DNA of 64,000 bases from CATOSK01 sp963665735 (lineage in GTDB: Bacteria; Chloroflexota; Dehalococcoidia; Lucifugimonadales; UBA3495): positions 3,858,042 through 3,922,041 of the forward strand of contig OY762444.1 of assembly GCA_963665735.1 (NCBI GenBank), read 5' to 3'. Both the position numbers and the translations under genes were made by a program. Below the pieces are notes generated by a model. That model made no database searches and was not told the DNA's origin. It saw only the letters and a program-made list of their open reading frames with translations. This document shows positions 1 through 7,482 of the stretch, piece by piece (within the stretch, counting starts at the first letter, position 1; each line of letters opens with the position of its first letter).

Positions 1-381
1 GCTACGATAACGCTGGCCGGACAGGGTGGGTACTTCGAGCTTAACACGATGATGCCGGTGGCGGCCTACAACGTCTTGCAGTCCATTGCGCTGCTGGCGA
101 CTTCGGCCAATAACCTGGCCGACCAGTGCGTTTCGGGGATTCAGGCGACGACGGTGGGGCCGGAGATGGTGGAACGGGGGTTGATGCTGGGTACGGCGCT
201 GTCGCCGGCCATCGGGTATGACGCCGCCGCCTCCATCGCCAAGCAAGCCGCCGCCACCGGGCAGACGATTCGGGAAGTGGCGCTGGAAGAGACGGAGTTG
301 TCGGACGCGCAGTTGGATGAATTGCTCAACCCGGAGGAAATGACCAAGCCCAGCCTGGAGGTGCGGGGCGGGGGCGGGTAA
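1..381 (+). CDS. fumC: Fumarate hydratase class II, C-terminal part (cut by window edge)
   Basis: The reading frame is open from base 1 and runs into the first annotated Met at 49. It encodes the C-terminal part of a fumarase/aspartase-superfamily enzyme: GQGGYFELN, MPVAAYNVLQSIALLAT and the CVSGI segment match the end of the central helical bundle and the C-terminal domain of class II fumarases, which interconvert fumarate and malate in the TCA cycle. The GSSxMPxKxNP signature would lie upstream, outside the window. The tail (ALEETELSDAQLDELLNPEEM) is the usual FumC ending. Aspartase is the main alternative. It is followed by two hairpin repeats and the convergent tilS. Confidence 0.85.
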   Translation, partial: ATITLAGQGGYFELNTMMPVAAYNVLQSIALLATSANNLADQCVSGIQATTVGPEMVERGLMLGTALSPAIGYDAAASIAKQAAATGQTIREVALEETELSDAQLDELLNPEEMTKPSLEVRGGGG

Positions 382-391
382 TTCGGGAAAT

Positions 392-430
392 TCCCCTAAG
401 TCCCCCTTTACAAAGGGAGAGGCTTGGGGA
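392..430. repeat. Family B GC hairpin repeat (degenerate copy)
   Basis: Contains CCCCTAAG, CCCCCTTT, AAAGGGAG and CTTGGGG, a degenerate copy of the C-run/G-run hairpin repeat seen about twenty times in the window. It lies 11 bases after the fumC stop. Confidence 0.5.
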
Positions 431-461
431 TGCGTCTTTCTGAGATAGTTTCCAATTGCGG

Positions 462-489
462 GTAGGGGCGCACAGCCGTGCGCCCCTAC
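462..489. repeat. Family D palindrome (12-bp perfect stem)
   Basis: GTAGGGGCGCAC, loop AGCC, GTGCGCCCCTAC: a perfect 12-bp stem with a 4-base loop. It lies between the convergent fumC and tilS ends. Related GTAGGGGC/GCCCCTAC palindromes occur at 14504, 17581, 38042, 52895 and 60288. There is no T-run, so a terminator role is uncertain. Confidence 0.7.
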
Positions 490-509
490 GTGGTGGGTGG
501 TGGTTGGGG

Positions 510-2027
510 CTATGCGGTCTTTTGGGCGGTTGGGGTAAATTCGACTCGGAGAGTGTTGGAGTTGGGGGTTGAGGGGTTTAATTCCAGCTTGGCCCATTCC
601 GCGATGCGGTGGCCTACTACCCAGGCGATTCCCCGGTCGGATACCAGCAAGGGGACGCGCTCCCGCCAGTACCGGGGAATTTTCTCATCTACGAAGAAGT
701 CCTGGAGTTTCTTGGCGCGGGTCATTCCCAGGGGTTGGAATTTATCGCCGGGTTGTCGAGTCCGCACGGTTAAAGGGCCGGGCAGGGCGTCGGGGTTAAG
801 GTAGGCGACGGTGGTTCCGGGGCCGGAGTCTGCCGGGAAGTCGGCAGGGGTTGGCGCAAGTTGGGCGGAAACGTCCCATCCGCCGATGATGGCGCGGGCG
901 CAATACCCGGCTGCGGGCAAGTTCAAGAGATGCTGGCCGGGGATACGAGGAAGCGGGCAAGGGGGTTCGCTATTCCGGGAAAGGGTCAGGGTGCTATAAA
1001 CGCGGTGGAGCCAGATTCCGCGGGGTAGGGACATGGCGAAACCGGGGGTGGCGTTGATGGCGGACGTCATAGCGGTCAGGTGGTCTTCCTGGAGTCGGCG
1101 GGCGTCGCCGGCCAAGGTTGCGTAGGCCCGGCGCAGGGCCAAACGCTGCAAGGCGGGATGGGCAGTGGCCAGTACTGCCAAGTCCAGTTGGATGGCGTCA
1201 GCACCGGATACTGCGCCGGACGGGATGGAATCGGCGGTTAGCGGGGGCCAAAGTCGGTCACATTCCCGCTCCAGATAGTCCAGGTCAAGGGCGGCGGTGT
1301 GGGACAAGCGCACCAGGGCGTCCTTGACGCGGGGGTTGAATTCGCGTTCCAGCAGGGGAATCAGTTGGTTTCTGACCCGGTTGCGGGCGAAATAGGGCTG
1401 GTCGTTTTCGCTGTCGGTGCGGAAGGGCTGTCCCAACGCCCGGCAGTAGTCGGCGGTTTCGGCGCGGGCAATCTGGAGCAGGGGCCGGAAAAGCCGCAAG
1501 TCGGGGTTTTCGCTGGGCCAAGGCCAGGGGGAAATTTCGGTCATGCCCCGCAAGCCGTGGAGGCCGGAACCGCGGAGCAGGTGCAACAGGACGGTTTCGG
1601 CCTGGTCGTCGGAGGTGTGGCCCACGGCTACCGCCTGGGCCGATTGGCGCCGGGCGACGGCGGACAGGAAAGAGTAGCGGAGTTCGCGGGTGGCCTGCTC
1701 AAGGGAAGAAATGCGGCGTTGGCGTTGGTAGGCTGACGGGTCGCGCCGCTCGACGGTGATGGGGAGGTCAAGTTGGGCGGCAAGGTCAGCGACGAATTGG
1801 GCGTCCTCCTCGGATTCCAGTCCCCGCAAGTCGTGGATGATGTGGGCGACGTGGAGGTCAAGCCGGTGGTCGCCGGCCAAACGGTGCAGGGAACGGAGCA
1901 GGGCGGTGGAATCGGGGCCGCCGGAAACGGCCACCACCAGGGCGGTTCCCTGACCGGAAAAGCCGGCGTGTTGCAGGGCCTGGCCTACCAACCCATCCAC
2001 CCGTTGCGCCAAGTCGGGCGCGGGCAT
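510..2027 (-). CDS. tilS: tRNA(Ile)-lysidine synthase TilS
   Basis: TilS adds lysine to C34 of the AUA-decoding tRNA-Ile using ATP. The PP-loop motif SGGPDS is at residues 35-40. It is followed by the N-type ATP pyrophosphatase core (VAVGHTSDDQAETVLLHLLRGSG, then RPLL and the RNRVRNQLIPLL segment) and a C-terminal TilS domain (VRTRQPGDKFQPLGM, KKLQDFFVDEKIPRYWRERVPLL). At 505 residues it is long enough to be the complete multi-domain form. The ATG at 2027 overlaps the stop of the upstream phosphatase gene by one base (TGATG), indicating translational coupling. Confidence 0.95.
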   Translation of the reverse strand: MPAPDLAQRVDGLVGQALQHAGFSGQGTALVVAVSGGPDSTALLRSLHRLAGDHRLDLHVAHIIHDLRGLESEEDAQFVADLAAQLDLPITVERRDPSAYQRQRRISSLEQATRELRYSFLSAVARRQSAQAVAVGHTSDDQAETVLLHLLRGSGLHGLRGMTEISPWPWPSENPDLRLFRPLLQIARAETADYCRALGQPFRTDSENDQPYFARNRVRNQLIPLLEREFNPRVKDALVRLSHTAALDLDYLERECDRLWPPLTADSIPSGAVSGADAIQLDLAVLATAHPALQRLALRRAYATLAGDARRLQEDHLTAMTSAINATPGFAMSLPRGIWLHRVYSTLTLSRNSEPPCPLPRIPGQHLLNLPAAGYCARAIIGGWDVSAQLAPTPADFPADSGPGTTVAYLNPDALPGPLTVRTRQPGDKFQPLGMTRAKKLQDFFVDEKIPRYWRERVPLLVSDRGIAWVVGHRIAEWAKLELNPSTPNSNTLRVEFTPTAQKTA

Positions 2028-2650
2028 CAGCCGGGGAGGTTGCCGGGGGAGAGGTGGTCGGTGGCGTTGAATTTCTGGAGACGCCAGCCCATGCCGGCCC
2101 GGTCAAAGAGACACACGGAACTGAGGTGCAGATAGGTGCGGTGGAAATGGGTCAGGGGGATGCCCAGCAACTTGCCGCATAGGGCGCGGATGGTGAAGTT
2201 GTGGGACACGATGACGATGTTGTCGGCGTCGGAATGGGCTTTTTCGACTTGGGAAAAGGCGTCCCAAGCGCGGTCGTGGAGTTGAACCAGGGATTCGCCG
2301 CCGGGCATTGCGACTGATTCGGGGGAGTCGCGCCAGACCCGATGCAATTCGGGCCATTCTTCCCGCATCTGGACGCCGCTGATTCCTTCAACGTCGCCGA
2401 GGTCGAGTTCCATCAAGCGAGGGTCGGGGGAGACTTCCAGTCCGACGGTCTTGGAGATTTCGCCGGCAACCTGCATGGTTCGGGCCAGGGGGCTGGAGTA
2501 GATGGCAGTAGGCCGCCAGGAAATTGAGGCTTTGGCGATGTCGCGGGCTTGGGCAAGGCCGAGGTCGTTCAACGGGACATCGTGCTGGCCCAGGAACTTG
2601 CCGGAGCGGTTCCATTCGGTTTCGCCGTGTCTAACCAGGTAGAGTTTCAT
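2027..2650 (-). CDS. Histidine phosphatase superfamily (phosphoglycerate-mutase-like) protein
   Basis: MKLYLVRHGETEWN places the catalytic RHG motif at residues 7-9. A second conserved segment, IVIVSHNFTIRALCGKLLG, supplies the other active-site His. The 207 residues suit cofactor-dependent PGM-like or alpha-ribazole phosphatase (CobC-like) enzymes; the substrate cannot be told from sequence. The start is set at the ATG at 2650. A longer frame back to 2746 would translate a palindromic repeat and would begin upstream of the predicted -10 at 2737-2742. It is co-transcribed with tilS, which starts on the stop codon of this gene. Confidence 0.85.
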   Translation of the reverse strand: MKLYLVRHGETEWNRSGKFLGQHDVPLNDLGLAQARDIAKASISWRPTAIYSSPLARTMQVAGEISKTVGLEVSPDPRLMELDLGDVEGISGVQMREEWPELHRVWRDSPESVAMPGGESLVQLHDRAWDAFSQVEKAHSDADNIVIVSHNFTIRALCGKLLGIPLTHFHRTYLHLSSVCLFDRAGMGWRLQKFNATDHLSPGNLPG

Positions 2651-2670
2651 AGTAGTAGTGACGCTTTGCC

Positions 2671-2712
2671 GGGGCGATTCTGGACTTCCGCATTCGCGGG
2701 AATGGCGGTTAA
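2671..2712. repeat. Family A palindromic repeat, degenerate
   Basis: Contains TTCCGCATTCGCGGGAATG, a decayed copy of the ATTCCGGC..GCCGGAATGAC palindrome, in the 5' leader of the phosphatase-tilS operon. Confidence 0.5.
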
Positions 2713-2736
2713 GGGTGGTAACGCCAAGCGCCAAGG

Positions 2737-2765
2737 ATGATAACATTGGGGGGTTGTTGCCGCAA
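2737..2765 (-). promoter_or_regulatory. Predicted sigma-A promoter for the phosphatase-tilS operon
   Basis: On the minus strand: TTGCGG, 17-bp spacer, TATCAT, with an extended -10 TGT directly before the -10 hexamer (TGTTATCAT). The predicted start near 2730 leaves a leader of about 80 nt to the ATG at 2650. Same TGTTANNAT word as several other promoters here. Confidence 0.5.
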
Positions 2766-2826
2766 AGTTGACGGTGATGGTTGGGGGTTCGTATTATCGG
2801 CGTTGGGCTGATGCCGGCCCACCCTC

Positions 2827-2925
2827 ATGTAACCCTGAACGAAGTGAAGGGTCTAAAATCCTTTGGGCAAGACGGTGCTGGTTTTAGGCAAGAATTTTGG
2901 ATTCTTCGCTGTGCTCAGAATGACA
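2827..2925. repeat. Family C repeat (CCCTGAACGAAGTGAAGGG ... CTCAGAATGACA)
   Basis: Starts with ACCCTGAACGAAGTGAAGGG (inner inverted repeat ACCCT/AGGGT) and ends with GATTCTTCGCTGTGCTCAG and AATGACA. A second complete copy lies at 21265-21380 and a half copy at 50214-50250. Probably a non-autonomous dispersed element. The gap 2651-2995 also holds a family A variant at 2940-2970; no further gene is visible. Confidence 0.7.
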
Positions 2926-2995
2926 TGAAAGGGCAAGGATGTGGATTCCCGCTTTCGTGGGAATGATTTTTCACCCAGGGCGGGGGATTTGACGA

Positions 2996-4039
2996 ATGAG
3001 AATTTTGGGTATTGAAACGTCCTGCGACGAAACTGCCGTTGGGATTGTCGAGGACGGGCGGAGTCTGCGGGCCAACGTCATCGCCTCGCAGGTGGAGCTA
3101 CATTCCCGGTACGGCGGCGTGGTGCCGGAGGTGGCGTCGCGGCAGCACGTCATTGACATGGCGCCAACGCTGGAGCGGTCGCTGGCGGACGCCGGGATGT
3201 GTTTGGAGGACGTTGACCTGGTGGCAGCCACCTACGGGCCGGGACTGGCCGGGTCTCTCATCACCGGGCTTAACACGGCCAAGGCGTTGAGCTTGTCGCT
3301 GGGCGTTCCGCTGATGGGGGTCAACCACCTGGAAGGGCACGTTTACGCATCGTGGCTGATTGACGGAATTTCCGACCCGGCGGAGTCGCCGGGGTTCCCG
3401 CTGGCGTGCCTAATCGCGTCGGGGGGGCATACCGACCTGCTGCTGATGGAAGGGCACGGGGTTTACAAGCTGCTGGGGCGCACCAGGGACGACGCCGCCG
3501 GGGAAGCCTTCGACAAGGCGGCGCGCATCCTGGGGTTGGGGTTTCCGGGGGGGCCGGAAATCCAAAAGGCGTCCCAAGGAGCGGAGGGGAATCTTTTGCC
3601 GGCGCTGCCCCGGGCCTGGATGAAAGGGACGCTGGACTTCAGTTTCAGCGGGGTCAAGACGGCGCTGCTGCACCTGGCGCAGGCGCGGGGAATGTACCCC
3701 GCCGATACCGGGCAGTTGGACGACGGGCAAAGGGCGCTGCTGGTGACGGAAATGGCGGCGGTCTTTCAAGAGGCGGTGGTGGACGTGATGGTGGTGAAGC
3801 TGCTGGAAATGGCCCGGCAGTACCACGCCAAGGGGGTCGTGTTGGGCGGGGGCGTGGCGGCCAACGCGCGGCTGCGGGAAAGAATCAGGGCGGAGTCGCC
3901 GTTGCCGGTAATCATTCCGGCCCCGGTGTTATGCACGGACAACGGGGCGATGATTGCGGCCTGCGCGTACTACCAGACGCGGCGGGGGGAGCAGTATGGG
4001 CCGGAGTTAGACGTTGACCCGTCGTTGATTCTGGGTTAG
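2996..4039 (+). CDS. tsaD: tRNA N6-adenosine threonylcarbamoyltransferase TsaD
   Basis: TsaD transfers threonylcarbamoyl to A37 of ANN-decoding tRNAs, working with TsaB, TsaE and TsaC. The start MRILGIETSCDETA is diagnostic. The metal-binding HxxxH is at H111/H115 (GVNHLEGHVYA), followed by SGGHTDLLL, DDAAGEAFDKAARILGLGFPGGP, FSFSGVKTA and the C-terminal GGGVAANARLR and DNGAMIA motifs. At 347 residues it is full length. Its stop overlaps the convergent membrane-protein gene by four bases. No tsaB or tsaE is adjacent. Confidence 0.97.
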   Translation: MRILGIETSCDETAVGIVEDGRSLRANVIASQVELHSRYGGVVPEVASRQHVIDMAPTLERSLADAGMCLEDVDLVAATYGPGLAGSLITGLNTAKALSLSLGVPLMGVNHLEGHVYASWLIDGISDPAESPGFPLACLIASGGHTDLLLMEGHGVYKLLGRTRDDAAGEAFDKAARILGLGFPGGPEIQKASQGAEGNLLPALPRAWMKGTLDFSFSGVKTALLHLAQARGMYPADTGQLDDGQRALLVTEMAAVFQEAVVDVMVVKLLEMARQYHAKGVVLGGGVAANARLRERIRAESPLPVIIPAPVLCTDNGAMIAACAYYQTRRGEQYGPELDVDPSLILG

Positions 4040-4620
4040 GGCGGTTGATGGCAGGCGGCGGAGAGTTCCAGCAGGCGGTTGATTAGCCGGTTGACTTCCC
4101 GGCCGGCCCGGTTTTGTTGGTAGGAAAAGGAAAAGGCCCATCCGGTTCCCTGGAAGTTGATTTCCCCGGCGCTGCCGGTAAGGTAGTTTCGGGTCACAAT
4201 CCACCCGGCGGCGAGGACCGCCAGCAGCGCCAGCAGGGGGGCCAGGTCTATGTTGATGACGGGGACGTTGGGGCCTTCAATGCGTCCGGTAATCCAGTAA
4301 GAAGCGGCGAGATACACCATCAAGCCGGCCAGGATGGTGAAAAGCCATTGGAACATGGACAGCGGGTTGCGGGCGCCGCTTTTGACGGTGACGCCGCGAA
4401 GTTCCCGCAAGGGTACAAGGAAATTACGGCGGTTGCCGTCCTCTTCTTCCAGGGAAATCAGGCGTCGGTCGGTCAAAACCAATAAGCGGTCGTTGCCGAC
4501 TGGTTCGGGGATGATTCCGGCGGAGTCGGAAAAAACGCAGGCAACCCTTTCGTGGGGCAACAGGGGAACGTCGCGGACGCGGGTCAGGTAGCTGGGCGGG
4601 TCTGGCTGGTTGGTGGACAA
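4036..4620 (-). CDS. Small membrane protein with a PH-like soluble N-terminal domain (unknown function)
   Basis: A protein of about 194 residues with no recognised family. Residues 15-85 look like a beta-rich PH/GRAM-type module (LLPHERVACVFSD, DRLLVLTDRRLISLEE, LRELRGVTVKSG), followed by two hydrophobic segments (LFTILAGLMVYLAASYWI and LAPLLALLAVLAAGWIV) and a cytoplasmic tail. The start is placed at the TTG at 4620: GGAG lies seven bases upstream, and the extended -10 at 4639-4647 predicts a transcript starting near 4632, downstream of the alternative GTG at 4638. Membrane location is inferred from hydropathy. Confidence 0.6.
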   Translation of the reverse strand: MSTNQPDPPSYLTRVRDVPLLPHERVACVFSDSAGIIPEPVGNDRLLVLTDRRLISLEEEDGNRRNFLVPLRELRGVTVKSGARNPLSMFQWLFTILAGLMVYLAASYWITGRIEGPNVPVINIDLAPLLALLAVLAAGWIVTRNYLTGSAGEINFQGTGWAFSFSYQQNRAGREVNRLINRLLELSAACHQPP

Positions 4621-4638
4621 TTTATCGCTCCGTGCCAC

Positions 4639-4647
4639 ATACTAACA
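4639..4647 (-). promoter_or_regulatory. Extended -10 promoter before the small membrane protein gene
   Basis: Minus strand reads TGTTAGTAT (TGT + TAGTAT). There is no good -35 at 17 bp. A start near 4632 gives a short leader that still carries the GGAG used by the TTG start at 4620. Confidence 0.4.
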
Positions 4648-4695
4648 CACCGCAACCGTTAAGGGTGAAAGGGTTTTTCACGCGGAGAATTGTGG

Positions 4696-4734
4696 CAAGG
4701 ATTTCTGGATTCCGGCCTACGCCGGAATGACGGG
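4696..4734. repeat. Family A palindromic repeat
   Basis: CAAGGATTTCTGG followed by ATTCCGGCCTACGCCGGAAT and GACGGG. The palindrome arms are ATTCCGGC and GCCGGAAT. The ATG of AATGACGGG creates a spurious upstream start for the GatC-like gene. Confidence 0.85.
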
Positions 4735-4744
4735 TGAGGAAGTT

Positions 4745-4942
4745 ATGGAGCGTTTGACTAATCAAGACGTGGCGTCTATGGGCAAGGCGGTAGGGCTGGA
4801 ATTGGCGGGGCCGGAGTTGGCAAGGGCGGCTAACGGCCTGAACGCCATTCTGGAGTTGATGGCGGAAATCGAAGTGCCGGGGGCGAACCTGGTTGAGCCG
4901 TTGGCGTCGCCTTGGGGCCGGCAGGAGGACAGCGATGAGTAA
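4745..4942 (+). CDS. GatC-like / AtzG-like amidase partner subunit
   Basis: A 65-residue protein, MERLTNQDVASMGKAVGLELAGPELARAANGLNAIL..., with the two-helix pattern and PLASPW-type tail seen in GatC and in AtzG-like partners of amidases. Such subunits wrap around an amidase-signature enzyme and stabilise it. The upstream ATG at 4727 is inside a palindromic repeat, so the ATG at 4745 is preferred. The stop overlaps the amidase start by eight bases. No gatB is present, so a dedicated amidase partner is more likely than the tRNA-dependent amidotransferase. Confidence 0.6.
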   Translation: MERLTNQDVASMGKAVGLELAGPELARAANGLNAILELMAEIEVPGANLVEPLASPWGRQEDSDE

Positions 4943-6362
4943 CGCGGAGTTGGTATTCCTGTCGGTTACGGAACTGGGGGCGCGCATCGCCGCCGGGGAA
5001 GTCTCCCCGGTGGAGGCGGCGCAAGCCTACCTGGAACGCATTGAGCGGCTGAATCCCGTCCTGAACGCCTATATCACCGTTTGCGGGGAGTCGGCCTTGG
5101 AAGAGGCCCGGCAACGGGAAGCGGAAATCGCGCGGGGCGAAGTCCGGGGGCCGCTGCACGGCGTTCCGGTGGCGGTTAAAGACCAGATTCACAGCCAGGG
5201 CATCGTCACTACCGACGCATCCAAGCTGCGGGCGGACTTCGTTCCCGAAGAGGACGCCACGGTCTTGGCAAAGCTGCGCGACGCCGGGGCGGTGCTGCTG
5301 GGGAAACTGAACATGAGCGAGTTCGCCCTGGGCGACCCGGTTAGTTCGGCTTTCGGGCCGGCGCATAACCCCTGGGACTTGGAACGCAGTCCTGGGACTT
5401 CCAGCACCGGGTCGGGGGCGGCTACCGCCGGGTTCCTGTGTGCTACTTCGCTGGGCGAGGATACCGGCGGTTCCATCCGGGGGCCGGCAGCCAACTGCGG
5501 GTTGGTGGGGCTGCGGCCAACCTGGGGCCGGGTCAGCCGCTACGGGGTGGACGGCGCTTGCTGGTCAATTGACACCATCGGGCCGATTTCGCGGACGGTA
5601 GAGGACTGCGCGGCGACAATCGGGGCCATTGCCGGTTTTGACGCCAAGGACGGTTACACCCGTCGGGAGCCGGTTCCCGACTACCGGGCGTCCCTGGGCC
5701 AAGGGATAGAGGGTCTGAAAGTCGGGGTGGTCAAGGAACTGCTGGACCCGGAACTGGTGGGGGTGGAGGCGCAGACGCGGGAGGCGGTTCTGGCGGCCGT
5801 GGAAGTCCTGAAAAGCCTGGGGGCGGAAGTCAAGGAAGTTTCGCTGCCGCTGGCGGCCCAGGCGGGGGTAATCATACGGACGATAACCCACGTGGAACGG
5901 GTAAGCCTGCATCCCGAATGGCTGCGGGAACGGCCCCAAGACCATCATCCCAATACGCGGGTGGCCTTCGCCACGGCCAACCTGATACCGGCGCAGGTGT
6001 ATTACAAGGCGCAGAAACTGCGGGCCTTGGTGCGGCGGCAGGTGCTGGCGGCGTTGGAGGACGTTGACGTGCTGGTGCAGCCAACTTCCTCCGGGCCGGC
6101 GGCGGTGATGTCCACCGAGCCGGGGGAAAGCAGCGTCGAGCAGGCGAAAAAGGCGCTGGTGGAAGGGGGATTCCGCGGCATTTACAGCCTGGCGGGGGTT
6201 CCCGCGCTGTCCATCCTGTGCGGGTTCACCTCCCCGGAGGCGGGTGGCTTGCCGCTGGCGTTGCAGATTGCCGGGCGTCCATTTGAGGAAGGGACAGTAC
6301 TGCGGGCAGCCTACGCCTATGAGCAGAACACGCCCTGGCACGAACGGAAACCGCCGGTTTAG
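4935..6362 (+). CDS. Amidase-signature family hydrolase
   Basis: 475 residues. The amidase-signature core is visible: catalytic Lys in HGVPVAVKDQI, the Ser-rich loop SPGTSSTGSGAATAG, and EDTGGSIRGPAANCGLVGLRPTWGRVS with the nucleophile Ser in the GGSIR segment. The ATG at 4935 has GGAGG six bases upstream, and the gene overlaps the GatC-like gene by eight bases. It resembles the GatA/AtzF/aryl-amidase group. With a GatC-like partner and a downstream AhpD-like gene, it probably hydrolyses a small-molecule amide or ureido compound. The substrate is unknown. Confidence 0.85.
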   Translation: MSNAELVFLSVTELGARIAAGEVSPVEAAQAYLERIERLNPVLNAYITVCGESALEEARQREAEIARGEVRGPLHGVPVAVKDQIHSQGIVTTDASKLRADFVPEEDATVLAKLRDAGAVLLGKLNMSEFALGDPVSSAFGPAHNPWDLERSPGTSSTGSGAATAGFLCATSLGEDTGGSIRGPAANCGLVGLRPTWGRVSRYGVDGACWSIDTIGPISRTVEDCAATIGAIAGFDAKDGYTRREPVPDYRASLGQGIEGLKVGVVKELLDPELVGVEAQTREAVLAAVEVLKSLGAEVKEVSLPLAAQAGVIIRTITHVERVSLHPEWLRERPQDHHPNTRVAFATANLIPAQVYYKAQKLRALVRRQVLAALEDVDVLVQPTSSGPAAVMSTEPGESSVEQAKKALVEGGFRGIYSLAGVPALSILCGFTSPEAGGLPLALQIAGRPFEEGTVLRAAYAYEQNTPWHERKPPV

Positions 6363-6376
6363 GGGGTATGCAATAA

Positions 6377-6451
6377 GTCCCCTCCTACAAGGGGAGGTTA
6401 GTGTGTGAAAATCCCCGCCCCCTACGAGGGGGAGGGTTAGGGAGGGGGTGG
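6377..6451. repeat. Two adjacent family B GC hairpins
   Basis: CCCCTCCTACAAGGGGAGG followed by CCCCGCCCCCTACGAGGGGG and AGGGTTAGGGAGGGGG. This is the inverse orientation of the usual CACCCCC..CCCTCCCCC..GGGGGAGGGG repeat. It lies between the amidase and the AhpD-like gene. Confidence 0.7.
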
Positions 6452-6500
6452 CATCCCGTTGGAAACGGCGACAAATTCAACATTTCATAAGGGGGAAGTT

Positions 6501-6806
6501 ATGACGCTACCTAATCCGGGGGCCTGGCAGCCGGTAATCGAGGCCAACGCTCCCCAGTTGTACCAAGACGTTACCACGCTGCGGGACAATGTGCTGACCG
6601 AAGGGGCTTTGCCGTTGAAGGTGAAGGTGCTGATGACGATGCTCTGCGACGCCCTGCTGGCCCACGATGAAGGGGTCAAGAACATCGCCAACCGGGCCCG
6701 GGCCGTGGGGGCTACGGAGGAGGAAATCGCGGAGACGGTGGCGGTGGCTTTCGTCATGGGCGGCACGCCGGCGCTGGTGACCGGGGCCAACGCTTTCAGG
6801 GAGTGA
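6501..6806 (+). CDS. Carboxymuconolactone decarboxylase / AhpD-like protein
   Basis: 101 residues. LPLKVKVLMTMLCDALLAHDEGVKNIANRARAVGATEEEIAETVAVAFVMGGTPALV fits the all-helical CMD/AhpD fold. The usual redox CxxC is absent; only one Cys lies in the equivalent helix, so a peroxidase-reductase role is doubtful. The ATG at 6501 follows GGGGGAAG at a good distance. The gene lies 138 bases after the amidase and may be co-transcribed through the intervening hairpins. The reaction is unknown. Confidence 0.7.
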   Translation: MTLPNPGAWQPVIEANAPQLYQDVTTLRDNVLTEGALPLKVKVLMTMLCDALLAHDEGVKNIANRARAVGATEEEIAETVAVAFVMGGTPALVTGANAFRE

Positions 6807-6895
6807 CGGCGGGCTAGCCCCCGCTCTGTTCGCACATACGGGGACCGTGGATGGGAGAACCTCTGAGCCGGGACTGCGACCAATGCCTCTCCTGG

Positions 6896-6934
6896 CGAGG
6901 ATTTCTGGATTCCGGCTGTCGCCGGAATGACGGG
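6896..6934. repeat. Family A palindromic repeat
   Basis: ATTCCGGCTGTCGCCGGAAT with the usual GGATTTCTGG and GACGGG flanks. Confidence 0.85.
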
Positions 6935-6987
6935 TTGGAGATGGGGCAACCCCCGCGATTGCCACGACGCCTTGACTGCTTATGGGG

Positions 6988-7026
6988 TTTGCCCTCACCA
7001 CCTAGCAAGGGAGTAGGGGGTTTTTG
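6988..7026. repeat. Family B GC hairpin repeat, degenerate
   Basis: GCCCTCACCACCTAGCAAGG GAGTAGGGGGTTTTTGG: a C-run/G-run hairpin followed by a short T-run, just upstream of the T-box promoter. Confidence 0.45.
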
Positions 7027-7050
7027 GTTCTTGCCCCCGGCCCGGAAATG

Positions 7051-7079
7051 TTGACAGTTTTGGGGCCGTGTGCTAGCTT
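7051..7079 (+). promoter_or_regulatory. Predicted sigma-A promoter for the T-box-ilvB transcript
   Basis: A perfect TTGACA at 7051-7056, a 17-bp spacer and TAGCTT at 7074-7079, with an extended TGC before the -10. The start is expected near 7086, just before the T-box stem I. Confidence 0.6.
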
Positions 7080-7085
7080 TGGATT

Positions 7086-7420
7086 GCAAAGGCTGTGATG
7101 GAGACGAGTAGGCGGGTTTAGGCGGTCAGCGAGCCTGGGCCGGTGAGAGCAGGTGCGCTAACCCCGTTGAAAATCCCTCCGGAGCCGCCAGTTGAACGCC
7201 GGGTATCCTCTGCTTGCGCCCTTAACGGCGCGTGATGAAGTCGTCGCAGATTGGGGATACCATAGCCGTAAGGCCGGCCAGTAAACCGGGTCGGGGTCGT
7301 CGCCCGTTAGCAACGACGGGGCATGATGGTGTCCTGCTAGAGAGGTCCGAGCCATCGGACAAATAGGGTGGTACCGCGGGCGATGTTGAAGTCCCGTCCC
7401 TATGAGGGCGGGATTTTTTG
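7086..7420 (+). promoter_or_regulatory. T-box riboswitch (tRNA-sensing leader) upstream of ilvB
   Basis: The invariant T-box AGGGTGGTACCGCGGG lies at 7365-7380 and would pair with the free NCCA end of an uncharged tRNA. Upstream are stem I hallmarks: GAGTA near 7105-7111, an apical AGCGAGCC/GGTGAGAGC module at 7128-7150, and GTTGAAAATCCC on the returning strand. An ATC at 7173-7175 (Ile) is the best specifier candidate; CTC at 7177-7179 (Leu) is the alternative. It ends in an intrinsic terminator. Low charged tRNA would favour read-through into ilvB. Confidence 0.88.
7392..7419 (+). terminator. Intrinsic terminator of the T-box leader
   Basis: TCCCGTCC and GGGCGGGA form an 8-bp stem with one G-U pair, followed by TTTTTT at 7414-7419. 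It is mutually exclusive with the antiterminator that uses the T-box sequence just upstream. Confidence 0.85.
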
Positions 7421-7482
7421 CGTTTACGGCGGCTTTTCCCGACTCCCTCGGCAGGAAAAGGCTTGAATAAACGGGGGTCGCC

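Noticed and set aside
2651..2746. N-terminal extension of the phosphatase gene
   Set aside because: It would translate a palindromic repeat and would begin upstream of the predicted -10; the family motif starts right at the ATG at 2650.
4727..4744. ATG at 4727 as start of the GatC-like gene
   Set aside because: The ATG belongs to the repeat sequence GGAATGACGGG, found at many non-coding places.
4745..6362. GatCA part of the tRNA-dependent amidotransferase
   Set aside because: No gatB is nearby and the Ser-rich loop and C-terminal region look like a stand-alone amidase. This is not absolute, since gatB may be elsewhere.
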